This document shows, in pieces, positions 8,400-17,896 of a stretch of 57,204 nt of DNA. A program made the translations under genes and the position numbers. This DNA comes from CALMFQ01 sp964495595 (GTDB lineage: Bacteria; Pseudomonadota; Gammaproteobacteria; Burkholderiales; SCOH01): contig CAZBWH010000012.1 in assembly GCA_964495595.1 (NCBI GenBank), positions 1 to 57,204 on the forward strand, written 5' to 3'. The notes beneath the pieces were generated by a model, which was not told where the DNA came from, made no database searches, and was given only the letters and a program-made list of their open reading frames with translations. Position 1 is the stretch's first letter; every line of letters begins with the position of its first letter.

Positions 8400-10928
8400 A
8401 TGGATCGCAGGCAATTTCTGAAATGGGGTGGTTTCGTCACCACTACCGCGCTGACCACCGGGCTGACCGGCTGTTTTGACGAGCAGGTAACCGACCCGGC
8501 AGCGCCCTCCGCCGCCAGCGGTAGCGGCTGGAAGTTCCCGCAGAGCATTGCCTCAGCCGACCCGAAAGCCGACAGCATCGTTCTCTGGACCCGGGTCATT
8601 CCGGCGACACTGGCGGATACCGCCACCCCGAACCAGAACATCAGCATCCGGCTACTGGTTACCGACAACGACAACGATAGCAAGCTGGGTAGCAATACCG
8701 CGCTGGAAGGCACACTACTGCTCGACAAGTCGATTCCGGCACTGGCGACCTTCGATGGCAGCGTTCGCCACAAGCTGACCGGGCTGTCCGCCGGCAAGAC
8801 CTATTATTACCAGTTCGTTGCCGGGGAAGTACGCTCGAACGTCGGCCGCTTCAAAACCGCGCCGGCCAGCAATACCGAGGTGGCGCAGCTCAAATTCGCC
8901 TTCCTCAGCTGCCAGGACTGGAGCATCAACCACTGGGGCGGCTACGACTACCTGGCCAAAAACGAGCAACTCGATTTCTTCCTGCATCTGGGTGACTACA
9001 TCTACGAAACCGTCGGTGAGGCCTTTCAGACCGGCGCTGTCGAAAGCCTGCATACCGCGCTCAGCCTGCCCAATGGCGAATACAAAAGCGGCACCAGCGG
9101 TGCGAAATATGCCTCGACCCTGGCCGATTATCGTTACCTGTACAAGCAATACCGCAGCGACAAGCGTTTGCAGGCGGTGCATGAACGCTTTGCCATGATT
9201 GCCGTGTGGGACGACCACGAATTCTCTGACGACTGCTGGCAGGATGCCGAAACCTACAGCAATGGCAGCTACAGCAGCTCGGGCGGTGACAACAACCACA
9301 AGACCGACCGCCGCCGCAATGCCAATCGTGCCTGGTATGAATTCATGCCGGCCGACATCAGTTACGACGAATCGGTCAGCGGAGCGCAAACCATCAAGAT
9401 TTACCGCGATTTCCAGTTTGGCAACCTGGCGCACCTGATCATGACCGACGAACGCCTGTACCGCAGCGATCACATCATCCCTGAAGCCGCACCCAACCCG
9501 TCCACCGGCCAGGAGCTGGGCTCAATCGGCAGCCGCTACATGGTGCCGGCCGATACGCTGGCCAGCATCGAGCAGCGCAAGATAGCCGGCACCGCGTTGC
9601 TGGGCACCGAGCCACTGAGCATGGCCACCATCCTGGGCGCCACCCAGCGTGAATGGTGGAAAGCCAGAATGTCCAGCGCCAGTGCCACCTGGAAACTATG
9701 GGGTAACGAAGTTTCACTGCTACGCATGGGTCTGAGCGGCACCGATGCCATTGCAACCTTGCTGGCACTGGGCTCGATCAGCTCGCTGGCCGGCAAGATC
9801 GGCACCACGGCAGCCGCCACCGGGGGTAACATGAACATCGCCGGAGCCGTCGTCGCAGCAGTCACCGCCGGCGCCAGCCAGACCGTTGGCGTGAACGCAG
9901 CCACAGCGATTGCAGCAGCCGATGCAAGCGCAGGAGGCAACCTGAGCCTCACTGATGGCATCAACGCCGCAGTTGGCGCCGGAGCCACCACCAAGCAGGC
10001 CGGCCTGGCCACCAAGGTTTATCAGGCAGCCAAGGCAGCCAGCGCCGCCGGTGCCCCCGCACAGGCTGCCGCCGGCGCCCAGGTAATTGCCTTTGGCCAT
10101 ATCAAACCGGATATCCAGGAAAACAAGCAGAACTCGCCCTTCGTGATCGCCGCGGGCAAACAGGCCACACTGGCCCCCTACTTCACCAAGTTCCTGCTCA
10201 ATGCCGACCAGTGGGATGGCTACAATGCCGAGCGCAAGGATCTGATGAAACATCTGAAAAACAACAATATCAAGAACGTGGTCGCGCTGACGGGCGACAT
10301 TCACGCCTTCTTCGCCGGCACGGTAAATGACGATTACGATGCCGGCAGCGGCGGCACCCCGGTAATGGTCGACCTGGTAAGCGCCGGGGCCAGCTCCGAT
10401 TCGTTTTTCTCCTACCTGCGAGATACGGTAGGCAGTGTTTCGGCCGATCTGGCGACCCTGATCTATCGCGAGATCCCGATTCCCGGCACCCCGGTAGGTA
10501 CCGTTACACTCAAATTCAACCTGCTCGACTATACACTCGGCCGTGCGGCCCCCAACCTCGACGCGCTGGCACAACAAGCCAGGGTACAGCTACGCGGGGC
10601 GCTGGCACAAAAAGGGGTGCCGGAAGCGCAACTCAATGGTATGACCGATGCCATCCTGACGGCGCTGAAAGCCAGTAGCGAATTCAACACCAGCCTGCTG
10701 GGGCTCGCCCAGCAACTGGCTGCACTGAATTCAAATCCGTGGCTGAAATACGTCAATACCGATGCCCAAGGCTATTCGGTGGTCACCGTCACTCCGACGC
10801 AACTGAGCTGCACCTTCAAACAGGTAAACAAGCTGGTAGGCAGCAGTGCCCCGTCAAGCGCAACAGTGATTGCCGGCACGACCACCGCCACCGTCACCAG
10901 CGGCACGGCAGCCGTCACCATCGGCTGA
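8400..10928 (+). CDS. PhoD-like phosphatase, Tat-exported, with large insertion
   Basis: A metallophosphoesterase of the PhoD / alkaline phosphatase D family, expected to hydrolyse phosphate mono- or diesters outside the cytoplasm. Residues 2-8 carry a twin-arginine signal (DRRQFLK) and the signal ends in LTGC, so it may be a Tat lipoprotein. A PhoD N-domain (about 35-150) is followed by metal-site motifs FAFLSCQD, LHLGDYIYE, WDDHEFSDD and LTGDIHAFFAG. Unusual are an Ala/Gly/Thr-rich stretch at about residues 440-580, between KLWGNEVSLLRM and LNADQWDGY, and a low-complexity Ser/Thr/Ala C-terminus; total length of 842 is well above the usual 450-600. GGGAGAAAG upstream of 8400 fixes the start. 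Confidence 0.88.
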   Translation: MDRRQFLKWGGFVTTTALTTGLTGCFDEQVTDPAAPSAASGSGWKFPQSIASADPKADSIVLWTRVIPATLADTATPNQNISIRLLVTDNDNDSKLGSNTALEGTLLLDKSIPALATFDGSVRHKLTGLSAGKTYYYQFVAGEVRSNVGRFKTAPASNTEVAQLKFAFLSCQDWSINHWGGYDYLAKNEQLDFFLHLGDYIYETVGEAFQTGAVESLHTALSLPNGEYKSGTSGAKYASTLADYRYLYKQYRSDKRLQAVHERFAMIAVWDDHEFSDDCWQDAETYSNGSYSSSGGDNNHKTDRRRNANRAWYEFMPADISYDESVSGAQTIKIYRDFQFGNLAHLIMTDERLYRSDHIIPEAAPNPSTGQELGSIGSRYMVPADTLASIEQRKIAGTALLGTEPLSMATILGATQREWWKARMSSASATWKLWGNEVSLLRMGLSGTDAIATLLALGSISSLAGKIGTTAAATGGNMNIAGAVVAAVTAGASQTVGVNAATAIAAADASAGGNLSLTDGINAAVGAGATTKQAGLATKVYQAAKAASAAGAPAQAAAGAQVIAFGHIKPDIQENKQNSPFVIAAGKQATLAPYFTKFLLNADQWDGYNAERKDLMKHLKNNNIKNVVALTGDIHAFFAGTVNDDYDAGSGGTPVMVDLVSAGASSDSFFSYLRDTVGSVSADLATLIYREIPIPGTPVGTVTLKFNLLDYTLGRAAPNLDALAQQARVQLRGALAQKGVPEAQLNGMTDAILTALKASSEFNTSLLGLAQQLAALNSNPWLKYVNTDAQGYSVVTVTPTQLSCTFKQVNKLVGSSAPSSATVIAGTTTATVTSGTAAVTIG

Positions 10929-10933
10929 CCCTG

Positions 10934-10958
10934 AAAAAAAGGGCCGCTCTCGCGGCCC
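10934..10958 (-). terminator. Rho-independent terminator of htpX
   Basis: Seven-bp perfect GC stem (GGGCCGC 10941-10947, GCGGCCC 10952-10958, 4-base loop). The seven A at 10934-10940 read as a T-run after the stem on the minus strand, so it terminates leftward transcription from htpX, whose stop is about 60 bases away. There is no T-run for the phoD direction. Confidence 0.8.
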
Positions 10959-11019
10959 GCAACAGGGAAAACCAGCTTGTCCATCCAGGGCCGACCGTTC
11001 AGACCGATCGGCCCGTTGT

Positions 11020-11909
11020 TCAGTGCAACACCCCTAGGGCAGCAATACGCTCTTCCAGGCTCGGGTGGGTGGCAAACAACCCCAGTAATCCCTTGCCCCC
11101 GGCAATGCCCGACGCAGCCATGTTTTGCGGCAATGCACCCGGCTCCATGCCGCCCAGCCGCTGCAACGCCGCAATCATCGGCTGCGGGCCACGCAGTAGC
11201 CGTGCCGCCCCGGCATCGGCACGGAATTCGCGCTGCCGCGAAAAATACATCACGATCACACTGGCCAGAATGCCGAACACGATGTCGCACACGATCACCG
11301 TTACCGTATAAGCCAGCCCCGGCCCGGCGCTCTGTTCGTCGTCCTTGCGCAGGAACTGATCCACCGCATAGCCAACCACCCGAGCCAGGAAAGTAACAAA
11401 AGTGTTGACCACGCCCTGAATCAGCGTAAGGGTCACCATGTCGCCATTGGCAATGTGGGCGATCTCATGCGCTAGCACGGCCTCGACTTCCCGTTCGTTC
11501 ATGCTGTGCAGCAGGCCGGTTGAGACTGCCACCAGTGAATGGCCCTTGCTCGGCCCGGTGGCAAAAGCGTTCGGCTCACCTTCGTAAATCGCCACTTCTG
11601 GCATCGGCAGCCCCGCATCCTTGGCCAGGCGGGCCACCGTGTTGACCAGCCAGCTCTCGGCCGGGGTCGCGGGCGACTCGATCACCTGGGCTCCAGTCGA
11701 CCACTTGGCAATGGCTTTGGACATCAGCAACGAAATGAAAGCGCCACCAAAACCGATCAGTGCCGAAAAACCCNNNNNNNNNNCAGCAGCAACCCCAGAT
11801 TCAGACCGTTGGCTGTCAGAAACTTGTTCACACCCAGCAAGCTGGCCGAAATTCCCAGCACCACCATGATGGCCACGTTGGTGGCAATCAGCAGAAAAAC
11901 CCGTTTCAT
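11020..11909 (-). CDS. htpX: Membrane zinc protease HtpX (interrupted by N gap)
   Basis: HtpX is an inner-membrane M48 metalloprotease for quality control of membrane proteins, usually induced by envelope or heat stress. The N-terminal segment MKRVFLLIATNVAIMVVLG and the later FGGAFISLLMSK are membrane parts. The zinc motif HEIAH lies in VLAHEIAHIANGDMVTLT, and SRQREFRADAGAARL holds the third ligand. The 10-N run at 11774-11783 puts the two halves out of frame. Both halves are individually intact and match the family, so this is an assembly artefact, not a frameshift. The start at 11909 gives the family's typical N-terminus. Confidence 0.9.
11774..11783. other. Assembly gap (10 N)
   Basis: A run of exactly ten N inside htpX. 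The codon phase left and right of it requires a true gap length of 3n+2, which 10 is not. Joining the ends with a one-base overlap (NLGLLL then GFSALIGF) gives the length expected from related HtpX proteins, so little or no sequence may be missing. Confidence 0.95.
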
Positions 11910-12109
11910 CGCACATTTCCTCTCAACAAACCGCCCAACCGCCTCCAGTGAGGCACCAGGATGAATCCCCCGTCGCGGCGTCTCTCGGTCCTGCCGCCGT
12001 ACCGCAACGGCACCTCGCGACAGGGATGCATCCAGTAGGCAAAGATAACGCAGTGCAAATTTCGAATAAATCGAGTTAAAATTGATAAAACATCCGAGAT
12101 TACCGAACC

Positions 12110-13012
12110 ATGAAACCCGACCGGCTCAATTACAAGCATCTGTACTATTTCTGGGTTGCCGCCAAGGAAGGCGGCATCATGCGTGCGGCCGAGCGCCTGC
12201 AGATGTCCCCGCAAACGGTCAGCGGCCAGATCGGCCAACTGGAACAGGCGCTGGGCAAGAGCCTGTTTACCCTGCAAGGACGTCGCCTGTCGCTGACCGA
12301 AGCCGGGCGGGTTGCGTTAAGCCACGCCGACCAGATTTTCCTGCTGGGAGAACAATTGCAGGATGCGCTGCAGGCCAGTGATATCGACCGCACGCTGCGA
12401 CTGACCGTCGGACTCTCTGACGCGCTTCCAAAGCTGATTGCCTACCGTTTACTGGAAAACGTGCTGCATTTGCCGGAACAGGTCCGGCTGGTCTGCTACG
12501 AAGGCAAATTCGAATCGCTGCTGGGTGACCTGGCATTGCACAAGCTGGATGTCGTGCTGACCGACCGGCCGGCCACATCAGGCACCGGGCTGCGGGTCTA
12601 CAGTCATGCCCTGGGGGACGACAGCGTCACGCTGTATGCCGGCCGGGCACTGGCCGAACGCTACCGGACAGGATTTCCGCACAGTCTGGATGGTGCGCCG
12701 ATGCTGTTGCCGACCCGCAACAACGCGCTGCGCGGCCGACTGGAGCAATGGTTCGAAGCCCAGAGCATCCGGCCACTGATCGTCGGCGAATTTGAAGACA
12801 GTGCGCTGCTGATGACCTTTGGGCGCGCAGGCCTGGGGGTGTTTCCATCGACCACATCGCTGGCAGGCACCATCGCCTCGCATTACGATGCCGAGGCGAT
12901 TGGTGAAATCCGTGCCGTGCGGGAGAGTGTTTACGCCATTTCCACCGAGCGGCGCATCCGCCATCCGGCCGTCGAGGCCATTTGCCGGCTGGCCGGGCCG
13001 GCTACAACCTGA
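12110..13012 (+). CDS. nhaR: LysR-family regulator resembling NhaR
   Basis: The 300-residue product closely follows NhaR, the LysR-type activator of the Na+/H+ antiporter gene nhaA in enterics: LNYKHLYYFWVAAKEGG at the start, helix-turn-helix AAERLQMSPQTVSGQIGQLE (about 27-46), and late GEFEDSALLMTFGRAGLGVFPS and RHPAVEAIC. No nhaA lies next to it, so the target is unknown; it may act elsewhere in the genome. An AT-rich promoter-like region (about 12050-12095) precedes it. Its 3' end overlaps the convergent chemoreceptor gene by 11 bp. Confidence 0.82.
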   Translation: MKPDRLNYKHLYYFWVAAKEGGIMRAAERLQMSPQTVSGQIGQLEQALGKSLFTLQGRRLSLTEAGRVALSHADQIFLLGEQLQDALQASDIDRTLRLTVGLSDALPKLIAYRLLENVLHLPEQVRLVCYEGKFESLLGDLALHKLDVVLTDRPATSGTGLRVYSHALGDDSVTLYAGRALAERYRTGFPHSLDGAPMLLPTRNNALRGRLEQWFEAQSIRPLIVGEFEDSALLMTFGRAGLGVFPSTTSLAGTIASHYDAEAIGEIRAVRESVYAISTERRIRHPAVEAICRLAGPATT

Positions 13013-15155
13013 TCTGGTCAACCGATCGAGCCAGCTCCCCTGCCAATTGCTGCAGATCGCTTGCAGCGTGGGCCACCTGGCTAACGGCCCGCTCGTTGTT
13101 TTCAGCCATGCCGGCGATCTGCTCGACATTGCGGGCGATATCGGCTCCGGCTGTCGTTTGTTCGGCCAGCGCAGCCGAGATGTCGTTGACCACCAAGCCC
13201 ACCCGATCGGCGCCGGACCGGATGCGAGCCATGGCGGCCTCAGCGTCGGCAGCCAGTTGGGCGCCTTCGCTAACCTTGTCGACGCTGGCGGTAATCTCGG
13301 CGGTCACCTCGCGAGTACCCGACTGAATCTGCCGGATCACCTCGGCGATCTCCTGCGTCGACACCGCGGTGCGCTCAGCCAGCTTACGTACTTCATCGGC
13401 TACCACGGCAAACCCCCTGCCCTGCTCGCCCGCCCGGGCCGATTCGATTGACGCATTCAATGCCAGCAGGTTGGTCTGATCGGCGATTTCCTTGATCGTG
13501 CTGACAATCGACGAAATGGCGTCAGCCCGCCGCCCCAGATGCAGGACATTGTTCGCCAGCGCAGTGACATCGGCTTCGACGCGACGAATGGTGGCTGCGG
13601 TGCGCTGGATCAGCCGTGCTCCTTCTGCGGACAGCTCGCCGGATTCGCCCGACAGATGATGGGCTTCGCGTGCGTTTTCACTGACTTGATCGATGCTGAC
13701 ACTCAGCTGCTCCATGGCTGCAGCCATCGAACCGGCGGCAGCATTCTGCTGCTGGCTGCCATGCGCCACATCAGCTGCAGAAGTCGACAATTGGGTGGAT
13801 GCTGCGGTGACTCGCTGTGCACCGGAGGCAATCTGGCCCACCACGGAACACATTTGCTGACGCATATCGGCCAGAGCCTGTTGAACCTGACCCAGTTCGT
13901 CCTGCCGGTTGACCCTGATCGCCTGCCGGTAATCGCCGCCAGACATGGTGCGCAGGCTGGCGATCACTTGCTGCAACGGCCGGGTGACGCCACTGCGGAT
14001 CACCCATGCCAGCACAAGGGCCAGGACGCCCACGCCAATCACGCCTGCTGCGCCAATGGTGAGCATCAAAGGGCGGAGATCACGCTCGAACTCATCCCGG
14101 TAACTCCCGGCGCCCACGACCCAGTTCCAGCGAGGCTGGTGCTGGTAGGCAGCCACCTTTTCCCGTGCCTGCGATTCGCCACGCTCGCCATTGGCCCACC
14201 AGTAACTCACCATGCCCTGCTTGTGCGCGAGCATTTCACGAGTGAAGGCAAATCCGTTGATATCCCTGGTATCCAGGATCGAAACCCCCTCCTTGACCGG
14301 ATGGATGGTCAATCGCCCCTGATCGGCGCCGGATGACGCCTCGAAAGCATAGACGTAGCCCGTTTCACCGATTTTGATCTGCAACACCTGTTGCTTGAAC
14401 GTCTGGAAAGATGAAGTGAAATCAAGTCCGACAAACGTTGCCCCCACCAGCTGCCCGGTGCCGTCCAGAATCGGCCGATAGTCGGCCATGTAATGCCTGC
14501 CGAACAGCATGACCCGGCCGGTATACGGTTTGCCTTGCATCAATCGCTGGTAGGCCGGCGAATGGCGATCCAGCGAAGTGCCCAGCTCACGCTGGCCATC
14601 CTTGCCTTTGACCGATGTACTGACCCGGATCAGGTCATCCTGCCGCCTGACCAGAATGGTGGCCACGGCACCCGTGGCCGAGGAAAACCGATCGACCCAC
14701 TCGACATCCTGATTCAATACCTGCGAACCCGCCCGCACCAGCGGCTCATCAGTGGCGCTCACCGAATCTGCTACACGGCTTTCCACGACCAGGGGCCCAG
14801 GCAGGGCCAGCAGCCAGCTACTGCCCAGTTGCCGCGCAGTCTGCTCCAGCTGGCTCCCGAAACCATCAAGCATCGACGCCACCAACGCCACGGTTTGCTG
14901 CAGATCCTGGCGCATCCTGGCTTCCATCGACCGATGCACCTGCAATCCGATCACCAGCATGGCCACACCGATCACCAGTGCAACCTGTCCGGTTGCCGAC
15001 AGAATCAGCCTGGCAGAAATGGACTGACGAAATAAACGCCTGAGAAAACCTTGATCACAAAATAATGACTTACCAATATAGTGAATAACTATTACAATCA
15101 CCAGATCGAATGTCGTTTTCTTAACCGGATGATCGAATTTACCGATACTGGCCAA
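13002..15155 (-). CDS. Methyl-accepting chemotaxis protein with Cache sensor
   Basis: A 717-residue transmembrane chemoreceptor. TM1 (about 50-75) and TM2 (about 375-400) bracket a periplasmic Cache_3-Cache_2-type sensor (VDRFSSATGAVATIL, SPAYQRLMQGKPYTGRVMLF, MADYRPILDGTGQLVG). A HAMP domain and a methyl-accepting coiled coil follow, with the signalling hairpin ALNASIESARAGEQGRGFAV. No CheR-binding pentapeptide is seen at the end. The start is uncertain: TTG at 15155 is 12 bases from an AGGAGG (15168-15173 as CCTCCT on the plus strand), and it adds about 40 residues, including a second hydrophobic patch VIVIVIHYIG, before TM1. The ligand cannot be inferred. Confidence 0.9.
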   Translation of the reverse strand: MASIGKFDHPVKKTTFDLVIVIVIHYIGKSLFCDQGFLRRLFRQSISARLILSATGQVALVIGVAMLVIGLQVHRSMEARMRQDLQQTVALVASMLDGFGSQLEQTARQLGSSWLLALPGPLVVESRVADSVSATDEPLVRAGSQVLNQDVEWVDRFSSATGAVATILVRRQDDLIRVSTSVKGKDGQRELGTSLDRHSPAYQRLMQGKPYTGRVMLFGRHYMADYRPILDGTGQLVGATFVGLDFTSSFQTFKQQVLQIKIGETGYVYAFEASSGADQGRLTIHPVKEGVSILDTRDINGFAFTREMLAHKQGMVSYWWANGERGESQAREKVAAYQHQPRWNWVVGAGSYRDEFERDLRPLMLTIGAAGVIGVGVLALVLAWVIRSGVTRPLQQVIASLRTMSGGDYRQAIRVNRQDELGQVQQALADMRQQMCSVVGQIASGAQRVTAASTQLSTSAADVAHGSQQQNAAAGSMAAAMEQLSVSIDQVSENAREAHHLSGESGELSAEGARLIQRTAATIRRVEADVTALANNVLHLGRRADAISSIVSTIKEIADQTNLLALNASIESARAGEQGRGFAVVADEVRKLAERTAVSTQEIAEVIRQIQSGTREVTAEITASVDKVSEGAQLAADAEAAMARIRSGADRVGLVVNDISAALAEQTTAGADIARNVEQIAGMAENNERAVSQVAHAASDLQQLAGELARSVDQIRL

Positions 15156-15313
15156 TCAGCAAAAAAACCTCCTGCAAGTGTCGGCAAAGCCTGTTTTGTG
15201 CCTTATAACCATAGTGAGGCTTGACTGTGTTGCCGGCTTTGTCGTTTTCGTGGCCGGCAAACCAGCGATTGTCTGCCTTCCCTGCTGTTATTCCTGTTAT
15301 CAAAGGACTACCG

Positions 15314-15946
15314 ATGAAATCATGGATCATTGCTTTCCTGTTACCCCTGCTGGCCGGCAGTGTGTGCGCGGTCGAAGTGGCAGGTGTGCAGATTGACGAG
15401 CGGGCCAGAGTGTTCGAGCGGGACTTGCAGCTCAACGGCGCCGGGGTGCGCACCGCGATGACCATGAAAATTTATGTGGCCGCGCTGTACCTGCAACAGC
15501 GCAGCAAGGATGCCGACGAAGTCATTGGCTCGAAGTTGCCAAAGCGGATCCTGCTGGTTTTCCGACGTGACCTGAAATCAAGGGTGATATCCAACGCATT
15601 TCGTGACGGCATTCGCAACAATGCAGACGAAGCCGACCTACTGATCCTGCAGCCACGGATCGAACAACTGGAAAGAGCAATTGCCAAGCTGGGCGAAGCA
15701 AAAGAAGACGACCGGCTGGCAATCGACTTCGCGATGGATGGCTCGGTCGACATCGTTTACAACGACAAGCTGGAAGAGTCGATTCCTGGTCCGCATGTCG
15801 GCCCGGCGATGCTGAAAATCTGGCTGGGCAACGTGCCGGTTGCCGACGAACTGAAAAACAACATGCTGGCCGGCGCCAACTACGCCGCACGGGCTCCCAA
15901 GCGCAAATCTGCCTTCGAATCGATTTTTGATGGTTTTTCACCCTGA
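15314..15946 (+). CDS. Exported chalcone-isomerase-like protein (paralogue 1)
   Basis: A 210-residue protein with a signal peptide (MKSWIIAFLLPLLAGSVCA) and the body of the bacterial chalcone-isomerase-like family: LNGAGVRTAMTMKIYVAALYL, KRILLVFRRDL, a central helical part, and IPGPHVGPAMLKIWLGNVPV near the end. Bacterial members are periplasmic and of unknown role; the fold binds fatty-acid-like ligands in plants, but activity here is unknown. It is about half identical by eye to the gene at 17261-17896. The 3' end overlaps the flavoprotein start by 17 bp. Confidence 0.82.
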   Translation: MKSWIIAFLLPLLAGSVCAVEVAGVQIDERARVFERDLQLNGAGVRTAMTMKIYVAALYLQQRSKDADEVIGSKLPKRILLVFRRDLKSRVISNAFRDGIRNNADEADLLILQPRIEQLERAIAKLGEAKEDDRLAIDFAMDGSVDIVYNDKLEESIPGPHVGPAMLKIWLGNVPVADELKNNMLAGANYAARAPKRKSAFESIFDGFSP

Positions 15947-17180
15947 CCGACCTGCCGTCGCCATCATCGGCGGCGGGCCGGCCGGGCTGATGGCAGCAGA
16001 AATCATCAGCGCAGCCGGCCATCCGGTCGACCTGTTCGACAGCATGCCTTCCGTCGGCCGCAAATTCCTGCTTGCCGGCATCGGCGGGCTTAACCTCACC
16101 CATTCCGAACCATTCGAGCGTTTTATCACCCGCTTCGGCCCGCAGCAGCCGATCCTGCACGCCTGCCTGCAGACCTTTACCCCCGACCAGCTTCGCCTGT
16201 GGGCCAGGCAACTGGGCATCGACACCTTTGTTGGCAGCTCTGGGCGGGTGTTTCCAACCGGCATGAAAGCGGCTCCGCTGTTGCGGGCTTGGCTGCACCG
16301 CTTGCGGCAAGCCGGTGTACGCCTGCATGTGCGACATCGCTGGCTAGGGTGGAATGCGCTAGGCGAGCTGCGTCTTGCGACGGCCGATGGCGAGCGTTGC
16401 CTTAGCCCCTCTGCCACGGTTCTGGCGCTCGGCGGAGCCAGCTGGCCTCGGCTGGGCTCTGACGGACAGTGGGTGTCATTACTGCAGGAAAAAGGCGTTG
16501 CCATCGCTGAGCTGCAGCCTGCCAACTGCGGATTCGAGATCGACTGGAGCGAACATTTTCGCCAGCGCTTTGCCGGGCAGCCACTGAAAACGGTCGCCCT
16601 GTCGTTTACCCAGGCGGCTGACACCGGACGGATGCGACGGATCGGGGAGTGCGTGGTGACCGCTGATGGCATCGAGGGTAGCCTGATCTACGCATTTGCC
16701 CGCGAGTTGCGGGAGACGATCCGGCAAAGCGGGGCAGCGACCATCTGGCTTGACCTGGCCCCTGACCGGGATCTCTCCTGGCTGGCCGGCGAACTTGCGC
16801 ACCCGCGTGGCTCCCGCTCTCTGTCGAGCCATTTGCAGAGCCGGGTCGGCATCAAAGGGGTCAAGGCCGGGCTGTTGCGGGAAGCCCTGTCGGCACCGGC
16901 CCTGTCTGACCCGCTGCAACTGGCTGCCGGCATCAAGCAGTTGCCGCTGCAGCTACGAGCGCCGCGCCCGATCGACGAGGCCATCAGCACGGCCGGCGGG
17001 GTCTGTTTCGGATCGCTGGACGAGCGATTGATGCTGCGCGACCGGCCGGGCGTGTTTTGTGCAGGAGAAATGCTGGACTGGGAAGCCCCTACCGGCGGCT
17101 ATCTGCTCACCGGCTGCCTGGCGACCGGGCGTGCCGCCGGGCATGGCGTGGTTCAGTGGTTGGCCGCCAACCGGACTTGA
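15930..17180 (+). CDS. HI0933/YhiN-like flavoprotein
   Basis: A 416-residue NAD(P)/FAD-dependent oxidoreductase of the HI0933-like family. The dinucleotide-binding Rossmann motif is AIIGGGPAGLMAAEI near the N-terminus, followed by GRKFLLAGIGGLNLTHSE, typical of the subgroup, and a C-terminal FAD element GVFCAGEMLDWEAPTGGYLL. The substrate is unknown. ATG 15930 lies within the end of the preceding gene, so the two are translationally linked. The next gene downstream is convergent. Confidence 0.88.
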   Translation: MVFHPDRPAVAIIGGGPAGLMAAEIISAAGHPVDLFDSMPSVGRKFLLAGIGGLNLTHSEPFERFITRFGPQQPILHACLQTFTPDQLRLWARQLGIDTFVGSSGRVFPTGMKAAPLLRAWLHRLRQAGVRLHVRHRWLGWNALGELRLATADGERCLSPSATVLALGGASWPRLGSDGQWVSLLQEKGVAIAELQPANCGFEIDWSEHFRQRFAGQPLKTVALSFTQAADTGRMRRIGECVVTADGIEGSLIYAFARELRETIRQSGAATIWLDLAPDRDLSWLAGELAHPRGSRSLSSHLQSRVGIKGVKAGLLREALSAPALSDPLQLAAGIKQLPLQLRAPRPIDEAISTAGGVCFGSLDERLMLRDRPGVFCAGEMLDWEAPTGGYLLTGCLATGRAAGHGVVQWLAANRT

Positions 17181-17260
17181 GCGGCCGTGACCAGCCAGCC
17201 GGGCAATGAAAAGGGCGGCCCGTAGACAGCCCCCGTCGTCAGGCCGATCGGCTGAGGCAG

Positions 17261-17896
17261 TTAAGGCGAGATGTTGTCGAACACTTCGTCAAAAGCCGAT
17301 TTGCGGCGCAAGGCCTTGGCACCGTATCGGGCGCCGGCCAGCAGAGCATTCTTCAGGTCATCCGAAACGGGCACGTCGCCGAGCCAGATTTTCAGCATTG
17401 CCGGGCCGATATCCGGGCCGGGAATGGTGTCCAGATCCTGCCCCTTGTAATTGAGTACGACCGAGCCATCCGGCAGGATATCCAGCACCAGCCGCTCGCC
17501 AGCGCGTGCCTCGGGTACGTTTTTCATCACCTGTTCCAGTTTGGCAATCGACGGGCCGAGCCGCTCCATTTCAGCGCCGGTCACGTTCAGGCCGATGCCG
17601 TCACGAAACGCCGCATTAAGCACACTAATTTTCAGATCGCGATTGAGCACCAGCAGCACCCGCTTGGGTTGCCGGGAGGCAAGGGTCTTTTCGGCACTTT
17701 GCGAGCGGGCCGGCAAATACAGGCCCGCCACGTAGACCTCCTTGCCGGCACCTGCGCTACGCACGCCGGCGCCATTGATCTTCAGCTCGACGCCGGCCAC
17801 TTTGACGGTATCTTCCAGCTGTACCCCTTGCACATCGAGCGCCGAAACCGAACTGGCAAGCAGCGCCATGGCCGCAGCAAGCACAAACTTTTTCAT
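17261..17896 (-). CDS. Exported chalcone-isomerase-like protein (paralogue 2)
   Basis: A 211-residue paralogue of the protein at 15314-15946. It has a signal peptide (MKKFVLAAAMALLASSVSALD), the same LKINGAGVRSAGAGKEVYVAGLYL core, KRVLLVLNRDLKISVLNAAF, and IPGPDIGPAMLKIWLGDVPV. Start 17896 has an AAGGAAGG ribosome site. The two copies point toward each other across the flavoprotein gene, an arrangement expected from an inverted or translocated duplication. Confidence 0.82.
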   Translation of the reverse strand: MKKFVLAAAMALLASSVSALDVQGVQLEDTVKVAGVELKINGAGVRSAGAGKEVYVAGLYLPARSQSAEKTLASRQPKRVLLVLNRDLKISVLNAAFRDGIGLNVTGAEMERLGPSIAKLEQVMKNVPEARAGERLVLDILPDGSVVLNYKGQDLDTIPGPDIGPAMLKIWLGDVPVSDDLKNALLAGARYGAKALRRKSAFDEVFDNISP

